Positions 21,905 through 33,253 of a DNA stretch of 64,000 nt are shown piece by piece (the stretch's first letter is position 1; each line of letters begins with the position of its first letter). The stretch comes from Diphasiastrum complanatum. Lineage: Eukaryota > Streptophyta > Lycopodiopsida > Lycopodiales > Lycopodiaceae. The notes beneath the pieces are model-generated. The model saw only the letters and a list, made by a program, of their open reading frames with translations. It was not told the DNA's origin and ran no database searches. Location: the NCBI GenBank assembly GCA_029204225.1, contig CM055111.1, positions 7,913,099-7,977,098 on the forward strand, written 5' to 3'. Position numbers and translations under genes: made by a program.

Positions 21905-22964
21905 CTAAAGTGACATGTACTTGATTTTTGTTTCTCGTAGAGAAATTATTTTCAAAATAAAATATGGTGCACATGGCTCAAGTGTGATAGACAAAAAATG
22001 CATGAAAGACGCATTGTTGAAAATCATTTGTGAAAGTTTGGACGAAAAGAAGAAGGTCAACCATCGAATTTGGAAGACGTTGAGGTTTGTTAATTTTATA
22101 TAATTGTTTTTTAGTATAATCTTCGTCAATCTATATATGTCACTTATGGAATTTGTTTCATGTGTGTAGCCTATACGTCGAATGCCATTCCACGGAGTTG
22201 ATCCATCCATGTTTAGTTACAATCAACGTCAAGTTTTGATAGACATGAGAAAACAAAGAATGAAACAAATTGAAGAGGCAAACACAATTGGAAAAAAGAA
22301 TAATCAACTTGATTCTAATGATTATGATGATGAGGTGCAACACGATGAAGCAATGCACAACATGTTTGAATCTTACTTTGAAACAAGTGAGAATGATGAT
22401 ATGCATGCATCTTCTAATGAAAACGGAGATCACGAACAATTTGAGATGGATGAAGACGAGATTCTATTGCACAAGGAGGCAGACACTCCTCTATATCCTG
22501 GAGCATCCATTTCGAGACTAGCTACATCAATTCTTATTCTAAACCCTCAAGCAACATACAAATGGAGTGATCGTAGCGTGACATCTTTATCTGGGTACTT
22601 AACGCATAACACAACTATTATGCTTTATAGCGTATTTACATTAAGTTAATTTTTTTTCTTTTCTAACAACTCACATTGCTCTTTTTTTAGGTTGTTGCAT
22701 CGAATACTTCCGAAAGAAAATGTGATATCTAAAACACGAAAAGAAGCACGAAAGATGATGACTGTGCTTGGAATGGATTACGACACACTACATGCATGTC
22801 CAAAAGACCATGTTCTATATAGAGGTGTGAGCATTCAGAAAAGCTTCAATGTCCAATGTGTAACGCTTCACGTTTTCGAGATGACGTACAAGGGGATAAA
22901 GTGTTTATTTCGATGTAAATCTTTGGCACAACTAATGGATTGGCCAAAACAAATTGGTTACTAA
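21905..22964 (+). pseudogene. CACTA transposase TNP2, N-terminal part
   Basis: Plus-strand segments 22182-22649 and 22692-22964 read an acidic N-terminus (DEDEILLHKEADTPLYPG), then LLHRILPKENVISKTRKEARKMMTVLGMDYDTLHACPKDHVLYRG, the typical TNP2 start (a KLGLDYxxIHACPNDC-like motif), up to FRCKSLAQLMDW and a stop at 22962-22964. The short piece before 22103 may be an upstream exon. Introns probably separate the blocks (a GT follows the LSG at about 22592 and an AG precedes 22692). The rest of TNP2 is absent. It diverges from the TNPA-like gene, with a 420-base intergenic stretch between them. Confidence 0.7.
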
Positions 22965-23510
22965 GGGGGGGTTGTTAGAATTAATAACAAATTTGTTCGG
23001 ACCTTTTGTGTATAGTAGACTTTGGCGGCCACCAACGACATTTGAGTTTGTTAGTCGGTGTGTTAATGACCGAAATATAATCATTGTATAGTTGTCGATG
23101 ACACATGTGAGCCGAGCATCTTCATTATTGAAAAAAAAAACATAAAAATCAAGTGTAGCCAGTAGTTAATCAGTTTTGATATTTATTACAATCCTCATGG
23201 ACCTCATAATTTTCCATTGTATATGTACCCAATTTTTGAATTCAGACTACATGGAGCTCATGTTGCAAAGGGTGCCAAATTGAAGTTTTTCTGCACTTGT
23301 GTTGGTTGTCTAAGTCAGGTTCGTCTCTTGAGACACTTTTCCCTTGGAGCCAATGCTTGTTGACATGATGGCCTTTGTGTTTTGATGGCTAGTATGATTG
23401 GGCGACTGGTCGTAGGCAAAAACCTAAGTTTGATGTCTTAGATGTTCTTGAGGCTCTAACACCACTAATGCTTGTCCCTAGAATAACTTTTAAAGCTTGT
23501 TGTGAGAGGA

Positions 23511-23555
<45 letters not shown>

Positions 23556-24690
23556 GGAAAAACACTTATCTAAAAGATTTATGTTGAGCAATGTTTGTGT
23601 TAGCATGGATTAACTTTATGGGCTTGAAGCTACTTGTTATGCTTGTATGTTTTTTAATATTTCATTAGTTTTGGATGCGTGATAGTTTTGAAGGCTTCAT
23701 ACATAGTGGAGCAAAGACTCAATTGATGTCTACTAAAATCGCATGCACAATCCGATTATGGCTAAAAGTACTCTAAGATTCCTCTTGATACAATAATTTG
23801 AGACTTACGACATGATTTTAGAACAAGACTACTTAAACTTAACTATTTATGCTGGGGGGTAATAAAATTCTTGTTTTGACGAGGCACTCCAACAAAGACT
23901 TACCTAGATCCTATGTAGTTCATTAATATTGCAAAAATAATGGAAGCATACAAGGGGACTAGCATGCATCGAACTCTTAGGGAGGTGCATTGATCCTCCA
24001 ATCATGACACTTTTCTTGAGTTATTGCAATGATATTTTCTAAAATAAAGGAAAAAGTGTATCACTGAGTTGACTGGTGTAGTCATGTGGCACTTAATTGG
24101 TCGAGTAATGAAAATAATTTACAAAGCTTAAGTCTTGAAGAAACTGATAGAATTTAGTTAGTTAGCTACCTCATAAGAGTAAAGTTGCACTTGTGGGGGG
24201 CGTACAAGGCCCCACAACAAGACATCATGCATTTGTGTGTTTTAATGTCGTTCTTGTGGTCTTGGGCCAAAAATGGTGGGGTAGTATGGTAACAAACATT
24301 ATTTTTCACTCCTCAAGCCTATAGGCATTTAGTTATGTATAGCTCATTTTAGGCCATTGGGAGTGCAATGTGGCATGTATCTACTCCAATCTATCTATCT
24401 ATCTATTGTCATCTTGACGTAAATTTGATCAAATGCAACTAAAGTTGACATACTTTTGCAATCTCGCTTTTCTTTATATCTCCAAATGAAATTGAAAGAC
24501 CTCTCTTGTTAGCCTTGTTACACCTAGATTTGATACTTTTCAACTCTTCTACATGCAAATGTTGTAGCACATGTGAATAGTTAGAAGAGGGACAAGAATG
24601 TAATAACAAGGATTGGATACCACAACGGTGTGCTTTTGACAAATTATACATGATTCTAGAATGCATCAGCTCTAAAGCTGATGAACCTCC
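22965..24690. other. Non-coding stretch left of the WRKY gene
   Basis: No recognisable gene. It contains a (TA)n run at 23511-23554 and a short (CTAT)n run near 24391. The last part may belong to the 3' end of the WRKY transcription unit. Confidence 0.6.
23511..23554. repeat. (TA)n microsatellite
   Basis: About 44 bases of alternating TA with one interruption near the left end. Confidence 0.95.

Positions 24691-24692
<2 letters not shown>

Positions 24693-24756
<64 letters not shown>
24693..24756. repeat. (GA)n microsatellite in the probable WRKY 3' UTR
   Basis: About 32 uninterrupted GA units, ending 35 bases past the WRKY stop codon; in the transcript it would be a CU tract. Confidence 0.95.
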
Positions 24757-24760
<4 letters not shown>

Positions 24761-24790
24761 AGTGACCTGCCACACTTCACATTGTATTCT

Positions 24791-25906
24791 TTATGCTTGT
24801 TGTCCTGAAACTCCCCCAACCAAGCACTTGGGAGGCATGCACAAGGTATTGAAAGAGTTGCCCAACAAGCATCCAGCTAAGTCATCCAGTTTGTGATCTT
24901 GGAATCCCCTGTTTATGATGGATGAAAGCTCAGGTAAATTATCCAAATTTTCAAATATATCTTCGTCCTCTGAGCTTGATTTTGAGATGCTACCATTATA
25001 GTCCATATGTTGCTCAGCTTTGGATGTTCTCCTTGCAGACATCTCTATTGAATGCTTAGCCAGAGGATCCATAAGGTTTGGCTCACAGGAGTCTGTTGAA
25101 GAGCTGAAAGAATCTATACATGAAAAGTTTTGAGATTCAGCTATGTTCTGATCAGGAATCTCTAGTCTGGACAAGAATTTGCAGTGAGCAGGCCATGGAT
25201 GATTATGTTCAGATGTGTAGGAGATGATTAACATAGATGGGTCTGTGATGCTTTGTTCCACCTGCTTCCTTGCTGAGCAACCCTTTGAACTACTGCACCT
25301 ATAGTAGGCTCTGCTTAAATCCAAACCCAGTCAGTCAAGGTGAGGTTGTGCTTGTGTATTGATAGGTAAACTTCAACTTTAACTCCTGCCTAGAAATGGA
25401 ATAATGCCGCGTGATCACTAAAAATAAAGATGACCAAGAATGCCTACAACTCTACCAAACAAGCATCAAGATCAAGGATAATAGCATAATTCTTGTTTGA
25501 GAAATCAAATTACCTGGGATAAGGGGAGCCTTTAATAGGCTTTTGCCCGTACTTGCGCCACGCCCATGTGTCAGAAGGAAGAACCTCTCCAATAGGTTTG
25601 CCAACTCCTTTCATGGGTACATAAACTACCCTCTTTTGTTGAACTTTTCTGCAATCAAATATGAGCACAATTCATTCGTGGAAAATCTAATTACCAATTT
25701 CCATAATGATGGAGTAAAACATGTAGCTTTTACTGAAACGATCCCTTTTACCTTCTATATGAGACGTGTGTCTTAGATCTATCTGAATTTTCATGGCTTT
25801 GTCCAAATGATTCTTCTGGCACCACTGTCTTTGAGCTGAAATCTGATTGCTTTACAAGCACAACTGCTTCTGAACTGACACATGATTGTGTCTCAGTTAG
25901 ATCCAT
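24791..25906 (-). CDS. WRKY transcription factor, group IIe type (three exons, 269 aa predicted)
   Basis: Exons join(25906-25752, 25648-25514, 25310-24791) give a continuous frame with GT-AG introns of 103 and 203 bases. The WRKY domain has WRKYGQK at residues 82-88 and a zinc finger C102-x5-C108-x23-H132-x-H134. The second intron splits the Arg codon after the heptad (YP-R), the usual R-type intron position of the family. Before the domain is [20 protein letters not shown]. After it comes [17 protein letters not shown] and an acidic stretch [17 protein letters not shown] (about 210-225), as in group IIe members such as WRKY22/27/29 relatives. WRKY proteins bind TTGAC[C/T] W-boxes in the nucleus, often in defence and stress responses. 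The ATG at 25906 starts [12 protein letters not shown]; an upstream exon cannot be excluded. Confidence 0.9.
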
Positions 25907-26048
25907 CAAGCTGTCACAAGATGCGGTTCTGCAATTAACACTGTCGGGGAAGCAAGGAGACGTCGTGCTGAGATTGCCACAGTTTTAATTCCGGAGGTGC
26001 TCTTTAAATGACCATAAGAGAGAGTCCGAAAGAATGAATTTTAAGAGC

Positions 26049-26054
26049 AGTCAA
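26049..26054 (-). promoter_or_regulatory. W-box upstream of the WRKY gene
   Basis: The minus strand reads TTGACT, a consensus W-box, about 145 bases upstream of the WRKY start codon. WRKY genes are often self- or cross-regulated through such sites; a single hexamer is weak evidence. Confidence 0.3.
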
Positions 26055-27400
26055 AGATTGCCTTTTAGATTGTGTCAACAGAACAAACGATCGACAAGGT
26101 AAGCAGATCAAACACGAAGCAGAGATGACAATTCCGACACAAATGTCTGAACATTTCTTGAGCAAGTAGGCAGCAAGGTAAGCTGTGTATAAAACCAAAC
26201 GTACTGGCACTCAACAGAACCTCCACGAGGAGATGAAGAGCAGTAACATGGCCCAGAATAAGCTTTACAGCTGCAGGAGAAGCAGAAGAAGAAGGATGAG
26301 GAGGTGGGCTATTCGTGGCAATGATTCTGGGGGCATCAGTGAAAGCGAAATTCTACCAGCTCCTAAAACAATACAATACAAAACAGTCTTATTGGTGCTC
26401 ATCCTCATCCGAATCTGTTCTTCTTTTCTGCGTCACTGCTCACATCAGAGGGCACGATGCAGGCTGAGAGCCAGGGGGACTCGCTCCTGCTAACCTGGAT
26501 CTCTCTCACTCCCACGTTCTCCTCTTATTAGCAATTTCCTTGCATGTTTTGCAAGCCTGTATTGAGTGTGATGCATGATGCCAATATAGTCAAGCCTACA
26601 ATAAATGACGTGGCTCAAACAACATGACTTGTTTCACTTAATGCTTACCATACATAAGGCCTTAGAATGAGAATTGAGGTGTCATTGCTATGTTTTGAGT
26701 CTAGCACATTAGGGAGTCATCCATTTCTTTATGTCCACATCCTAATGAGAGCATCACTTTTGCATCTGCATGATCTCTATGTTTTGAGTGTAGCACATTA
26801 GGAAGCACCCACTTCTCGATGTCCGATCCTAATGATATGAGGTCATGTAGTCGTATTTATAAGCCTGTAGGGCTCGTTTGAAGTCCACTACAATCAACCA
26901 ACTATAAGTTTGGTTGATGATGGGCCAATTTGGGGTATGGATAGTGATTTTATCCAATCAGACATTTCTTCGTGGCACCGAAATGTAGTAAGAATCCACC
27001 CTGAACTGGCGAGGGCTCGTTACATAACTCCTTATTGAGTATGGACTCTTCTCAAATACTATTTGGCACCATGGTGGTTGCTCACCCAATGCGGGTAGCT
27101 TATCCAATTCCTTGCCAACTTCGATCTCTAAAGTTTTGAGTTTGATCACCCATCCACCCCTCGAGGACTCATGTGGGTGCTAATGTAAAAATGTCTAGAT
27201 CTGTTCCTCGATGGTGACAGGTTTATGGGATAAGGGCCTTGGAATTGATGTAGATGGGCCCACTTTGGTTGTCTGCATTGGTGTGATGTCTTCGACTTCT
27301 ACCCCTTGATCCATTCCTATATCTTCTTGACCCTGATCTTGGTGCGATGGCGAAAACTGACGTATCAATGGTACTTAAATCTGCGAGGTTATCTCTAAGA
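26055..27400. other. WRKY upstream region and intergenic DNA
   Basis: No convincing gene. It includes the probable WRKY promoter and a diverged direct repeat of period about 88 (26688 and 26776, each starting CTATGTTTTGAGT). From about 27.2 kb it grades into the coiled-coil ORF remnant. Confidence 0.5.
26688..26865. repeat. Diverged tandem duplication, period about 88
   Basis: CTATGTTTTGAGT-x-TAGCACATTAGG occurs at 26688 and 26776, and both copies continue with a related TCCxATCCTAATGA segment. Confidence 0.65.
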
Positions 27401-27419
27401 CCTAAGTGGCAACTTTTTC

Positions 27420-30247
27420 ATATTCTTTTATGATGGACTTTGCCTTTGCCAACTCAGCCAATGCCGTTTGTTTGAATCTGTCAAATCAGCCCTGGAATTC
27501 AGCCAATGCGTTGTCTTGACCAATGTGATATGTCTTGACCTTTTTGAATAAATATCTGACCTCCTCTGGTGGAACAAGACGGTCTGGTGCTTGCATTTGG
27601 AGAAAAGTGTCTCGCTCCAAGGTGGTGGCATCCAATTCGCCTTGGATCCTTTCTCGGTCCAAGTTTGCCATGTCTACGGTTTTCCTTGCAATAGCAACAC
27701 CTACTGTTTGGCATTATGAATGGCTCTATCAATTTGATCTTGCATTATTGTCAGAGTATTCTAGAGCATGGCCACATATCCTTCCAAAGTCTCTACAAAT
27801 TTCTTGGCCTTTTCCAACTTTGCTTCTAACTTTTCTTCGTGCTATTTGGCGATCTTCAGCTCTCGATTCAACTAGATGACTTTCTGGCTGATTAGAGTAT
27901 TTGCGAATTCCAATTCGGAGATGCTTCACGGGATTTAAATCTGTCTTGTAAATTGTATTTTATTTCCGCAAAATAACAGGAAAAGTTGTGATCCCAATCA
28001 ATGTAAATACTATACAGTTCCAGATACACCAAGTCGATATCCAACATCAGACCTGCATCGTCGAATTCGTCAATATTCGCCCGGCCTTCTAGTGAATACA
28101 ACTTGAACTGGGCATGCTTCCTCCAAAACTTTCGCTTCGAGTCATTATGCCTCAAAAACTGGTACTCCTTGATTTGAATGTACTGTAGCGCATACAAAAA
28201 TGTTGACCCTATGTACAGACCTGAATGGCACAACTTTGAATTTTTCCTGGATTATGGCCCAACATAGACAGCCCTTCTGCTCTATGCTAAGTTGGTTCCA
28301 TAACCAAAGGAAGTCTTCTTTGTTCCACTCCGTCTGCCAGTCCTCGAATGCCACATCTATCAAGCCTGGTAGCATCAAAGAATCCATATGCCACTATAAC
28401 TCCACATTGAAATGGCAAGGATTCCACTTCCAAAATCTTTCAAAAAAAACTTAAAAGCGATCCGCACATACCTTTGACTGATTCCTCTGATGTCGCATTG
28501 GTTTAGGTTGTGCTTCTGCGATGTCTTGCTTGTGGATATCTGCAGCAAGCTTCTGGTCTTCGAACTATTGCTTGAGATTTGATACCTCCTTCTGTAGATC
28601 ATAAATTTTTATACAGGCCTCTGCATACTCCAAGTAATATGCCACCCTTGTACAATTTCATACTATTTGGAGCTGCTTGGTCAACTCATCAATCTTCTCC
28701 AAGGCATGCAAATATTCTTCATGTGCATCTGGCCCAGAGCAAGTAGTAGTTTTGACTAATAACTCCTTCAGCTCAGCAAGTTCCTCCTCGACAAGTGCAT
28801 TGTCGTTCTCAAGTGGAATCAGAAACTCGACTCAAAAATTCTCCAGCATTTGGTCGTGAAGAAACTGCAGCTTTGATGATGAGCTGCTGCATAGCTGCAA
28901 GGTAGTTTTTGCCTTTATTTTCTTGAGGCCTTCGTCATGAAGCTTGGTCTGTAGAGAATCCTTTTCTGCCCTAACCTTATTGAGTTCGGCTGTCAACAAA
29001 TCAAAATTTTTCTGCAGTAATACAGACTTTTCCTGGAGTGCCTTATTGGTATCTTCTAATGACTAGGCTTCGTCATTAGCCCTCTGGAGTAGTCTACGCA
29101 AAGAGCGGTTTTGCTCATTCAGCTTCTGGTTGTCTGCCTCCATAGATGAATTTTGCTCAAACAACATCTCTATGTTCCTGGTCATCTCGTCTATTTCCTA
29201 GAACAGCTGCATCATATTGTCTTGTATGTGCAGTGCAAGTCAAACGCATGGATCCTCCTCACAATGTCCTTGGCACCCAATGAGAATTGGTGATACCACT
29301 TGTAAAGTTTTTTTTTATTTTCCTCTGCATCCTCCTCTGCATCAGTAGCCTCCTCCTCTACCTCTTTGTCTTTATCGGAGACCATATCTTCTTCTTCCGT
29401 AGATGCAGAGCCCTTCGGCTTCAAAGAGGTCCTGAGAGAGCAAGAACGACAGCTAAAGATTCATCAACAGCAGAAGGTTTTGCAACAACATCCTCTCATG
29501 CATCAATAGCTTCCTTTGGAACTGCTATTGCATCAATCTCCATGGCAGAAGAAGCTGCTAGCTGCTCTCATGGAATAGAAGCGCCCTGTAGGAAACTTGA
29601 TAGATCAATTTTCGTTGGTGCTAGCATTCTTCCTGCCAACACTCCCTGCTCTGTCTGAGTAAGAATGTCGAAATGGTTGCACTGAGTGCGAGATATGTGC
29701 TCCCACTGCAACAAACTTCTTATACTTGATCCAGCGCAGAAATGCTTTGTATGTAATAGAACCAAAGCATACTGGTTGAAATGCTAGAGCATCAATCAAG
29801 TAGCCGAAATTCTCGCATCAACATCAGTAATAAAGAGCACCTGGTTTGAGTACTTGCAGAAAAACTTCATTTGCGCATCCCTCACCATGGTTATCTTGTA
29901 CCCTTTGCTAGGTACAAATCACTTCGATAGAAAATATTTCGACTCGTCAATGGCATCCTTTGAAGTGACATTGGTTGTCCCATCAGTTGGCAACCCAAGA
30001 GCTTCAGAGAATACGGCTTCATTCACAATAAAAGTGGTGTTTCGCACAAAGTAACCTGGAAATCAGAGTCAACAACCATGTGAATAGAGTGAACAAACTC
30101 AGTGTTGACCTCTGGCAACACGATTGATGGATCCACTTTCAAATTACTCAACCTGCAACGATCCAATAAAGACTGAATTGAAGCAAGTCGAATAAATGCA
30201 CAGATTTTCCAGTTAATCGTGGCACTGATGCTTGCAGCAGAATCCAT
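27420..30247 (-). pseudogene. Decayed ORF with LGLP-DG domain and coiled-coil tail, downstream of gypsy integrase
   Basis: From an ATG at 30247 (MDSAASISATINWKICAF) broken frames continue to about 27.4 kb. Near 30050-29900 one frame reads VRNTTFIVNEAVFSEALGLPTDGTTNVT and then KGYKITMVRDAQMKFFCKY. This aligns with the plus-strand ORF at 33254 (VRNQEIIIIEGFYCRVLGLP, DGSMPVT, RGYKLSYIRDPNLKSFVRF). Later parts (29100-28700) are long heptad-like helices rich in E, K, L and Q. At 28380-27900 are LPGLIDVAFEDWQTEWNKEDF and QYIQIKEYQFLRHNDSKRKFW. It starts about 590 bases after the gypsy integrase fragment on the same strand, so an accessory retrotransposon ORF is likely. I do not recognise the family. 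Confidence 0.55.
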
Positions 30248-30839
30248 TTCAATTGCAAGGTTGGCAGCAGATTGACAGAAGAGTAATAGCAAGCACTTAA
30301 GCAGCGAGCAATGGAAAACAAGAAAATAAAAAGGAAGTGTAAAATGAAAATAGAAATTACAATGTTTAAAAGTGACCCAATGGAGAAGATGATCACATGG
30401 CAACATGATTTGACAATCGTCACTTCATAAATTAAAGCGGTGGCTTAAAGATGATCTTTAATTGACTTAAGACTGTTAAAATTTAAAAATAATCTTGCCT
30501 ACGCAATCTTCCATGTGGATATAATTATGAATGACCTTTTATAACACGTGTACAAATATGCATTTAATAAAGGAGATTCATTAAATCCAAAAAAAACAAA
30601 TAATGAATAAAATAATAAATAACAACTAATTAAATAATCATAGAAAGAAAAAAGAAAAAGAAAAATAAAAAATTTGGAAAGACGAAACTTAGAAAAAGAA
30701 AATTTCATGAGTAAGAAAAAGGAAAATTTGAGGTAGATCCTCGAAAAGGTTCACAAAAGATTCTCCCCAACCTTCGTCAGAGATAATATTTCATTAGTCT
30801 AGAATCGTTAATACGCGTTGGCAATAATTCACCGTCCAG

Positions 30840-31440
30840 TCACTGAAGTTGGACAAAACCGTTTTCAAATACCTCAATGACCTTGTACAGCCCCATCCAT
30901 CTCATATGTAACTTTCCTAAGAATTTCTGATGTCGACTGTTATATATCAAAGCATAATCATCAACCTTAAGGTTAACCGTTTTGATACGAGTGTCATGCT
31001 TTTCCTTTTGCTCCTCCTGTATTTTCTCTGTAATCTCCTTCGAATTGTTTCGAGATTTGGATAGTTCTTCAATAGTCAACAACCTTTTGTTAATATACTT
31101 GTCTTTGGTTCTTTCTGCTTGTATTCGAAAAGTGGACACGTCAAATTCAATCGAAAGAATTGGATGCATTCCATATGTAAAGAAATAAGGAGTATGTTTT
31201 GTTGTGATCTTCTCCATGTTTCTATATGCCCAGAGCACTGAAGGTAGTTTTTGATCCCAATCTGTAGCATGTGCAACAGTAATTTTGTTAAGGATCTTGC
31301 ATAGTATTCCATTAGCTCTTTCAATTAATCCATTGGCTTTCGGATTATACGGGGTTGTCTTTCTGTGTTTGATTAGAAAATATGTTGTCAGTAAATGAAT
31401 CGTACCATTTAGAAAATAAGTACTTCCGAAATGCACTCAG
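30840..31440 (-). pseudogene. Ty3/gypsy integrase C-terminal half
   Basis: Open for 198 codons. HRKTTPYNPKANGLIERANG holds the catalytic Glu region of the integrase core. WDQKLPSVLWAYRN, LSIEFDVSTFRIQAE and a C-terminal KVDDYALIYNSRHQKFLGKL-x-RWMGLYKV domain follow. This is the standard gypsy integrase end, which joins cDNA to the chromosome. The sequence upstream of about 31440 is not integrase, so protease, RT and RNase H are missing. Confidence 0.88.
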
Positions 31441-33253
31441 TCGTCAATTCCCAACAACGTGCCCAATGGAATGGTGAAATCACTTCTGGCGTACTCCAAA
31501 CACTTTCTCCACTGCAATCACTCTGTTTACTATACTACTTGTAGGTACAATCCGGGTGCCCTTCGTTTGGAGGTTATAGCCTTTCGTCTGGGTCAAAACG
31601 GGCAAAAGGCCCAAAAATAGGGACTTTTCTAGTTTTTGAACTGTTTCTTCACCTTGAAGAAACTTCACTCTTCACTTGTGAAGGGACCTAACTCCAATTT
31701 CAGTATGAAATTTTTTAATGCAGTTGAAGGCTAAAATGCACTTCACTTCTTCAGGGCCCTCTTCAACAACCCTTCAGACTCCATCCAATGGTTGAATCTG
31801 ATCCAACTGTGGATATCCCTTCTGGGTAGCACAATCTGAGCCGTCGATCTTGTAGCTTCTCTATCCAACGGATCTAAGCACTCTTGTGCACTAATGGAGA
31901 GTCTTGTAAGCGCTACCCACTCCGAAACGCTATGCTCTCACCCTGGTTCCATGCTCGAACAGTTCGCGACCTCCCTGTCTGCGGTCGCACCTCCCCACAC
32001 TCGTTTTTGTTTTATCTAACTCGCCTATGGATCGATTTGAGCACAATCTGAGGACTGGAGCAGGGTCGCCCTACTGATTCCAAGTCTGTAGAGTGTTCAC
32101 TCAAGAAATTCCGTGGAGAAACGATGATTTTAGCTCAATTTGGCAAAGTGGCTTTTTTCACCTTTTACCGCAAATATGCTAGGTTAACTGTCTGGAGACA
32201 AATCTCTGACATAAACCTCAGAATCTCTCTATGGACAATGTGATTAGCTTCCTTCCTGTCCTTACGACATCCAAAACGGTGCACAAACAATGAAGAAATC
32301 ACCAATTATGTATAAAAACCGTAACCCCAAACCCAGTTTTAATTTTCAGCTAGCTTCAAAATTGTCAATTTTTCACCAAATTTTTCCCTGTCTGATGCTA
32401 TGCACAGGCTAATAATCCCTCTGTTGAGCTTAACAAGCCTCTATAAACTAGAAACCGTGCACCAGTGCTTCTCTTTCCATCTTCAACCTGCCGTAAACCC
32501 CGAACTCTCAAAAGACAGTTCTCTCGAAGCTCTCTTCAACGGCGATGTTGTACTGTGTACACTCCTTGTACGGATCTGATACCAACTTAGAATTTGCTTT
32601 GCACAGGAACACAGATCATGCTACACAGTAACACAGACATAAAACACTCTCCACAGCAAGCTCACATAGCAACTGTATTTCTCAAAATGAAATGACACTG
32701 TACATATAGTTGTTCACTCAGGCAACCCATGCATGACCCAGGTTGTCGTTGGCGGGATGCGTGTCCCGTCGACTTGCCTCATGGCGAGGCCAACTGATCC
32801 TTATCCAATGATAGGACCCACAGTACAGTAACACAATGATTCTACTTTAACTCTAACTGTTTATTATTTATTTATTTATTTATTTTTGTTTTTTAGGACT
32901 AGATACTTTATTTCATACATTGTTTCATATATTTTTGCAATTTAATACTCATAAATACCAAGCTGAACTTTTGCTAACTGAGTGAAGCATTTGTGTATTT
33001 TGTTTATTTTTCATTTATTTATATATTTTTGTTTTTTAGAACTAGATACTTTATTGTTGAGTCTGTACCTTCAAAACGAAGGACACACTTTCATTAAATA
33101 CTTGTCTAATCTGCCGATATATCATTAATATACCAAAAACCTCTTACACTTCTTTTTTTCGCCACCTCTTTTCCATCACTCTTGCTTTCTGATTTCGCGA
33201 ACTTTTACGATTAAGCTCTCTTCCGCCATCGCTAGTTCACCATTACTATCGTC
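31441..33253. other. Non-coding stretch with possible LTR/PBS remnant
   Basis: No gene. At 32571-32584 the minus strand reads TGGTATCAGATCCG, close to a tRNA-Met-type PBS. From about 32590 to 32840 a sequence could be the matching LTR (on the minus strand a TGTTACTGTACTG edge), but no target duplication or partner was found. The rest (31441-32570) is unassigned, possibly retroelement leader. Confidence 0.3.

Noticed and set aside
24681-24896. ORF with a long Arg-Glu repeat across the GA tract
   Set aside because: It is the translation of a microsatellite on the strand opposite the WRKY gene.
27535-29658. Plus-strand ORFs opposite the coiled-coil remnant
   Set aside because: They are antisense shadows; the minus strand carries the helical, homologous frame.
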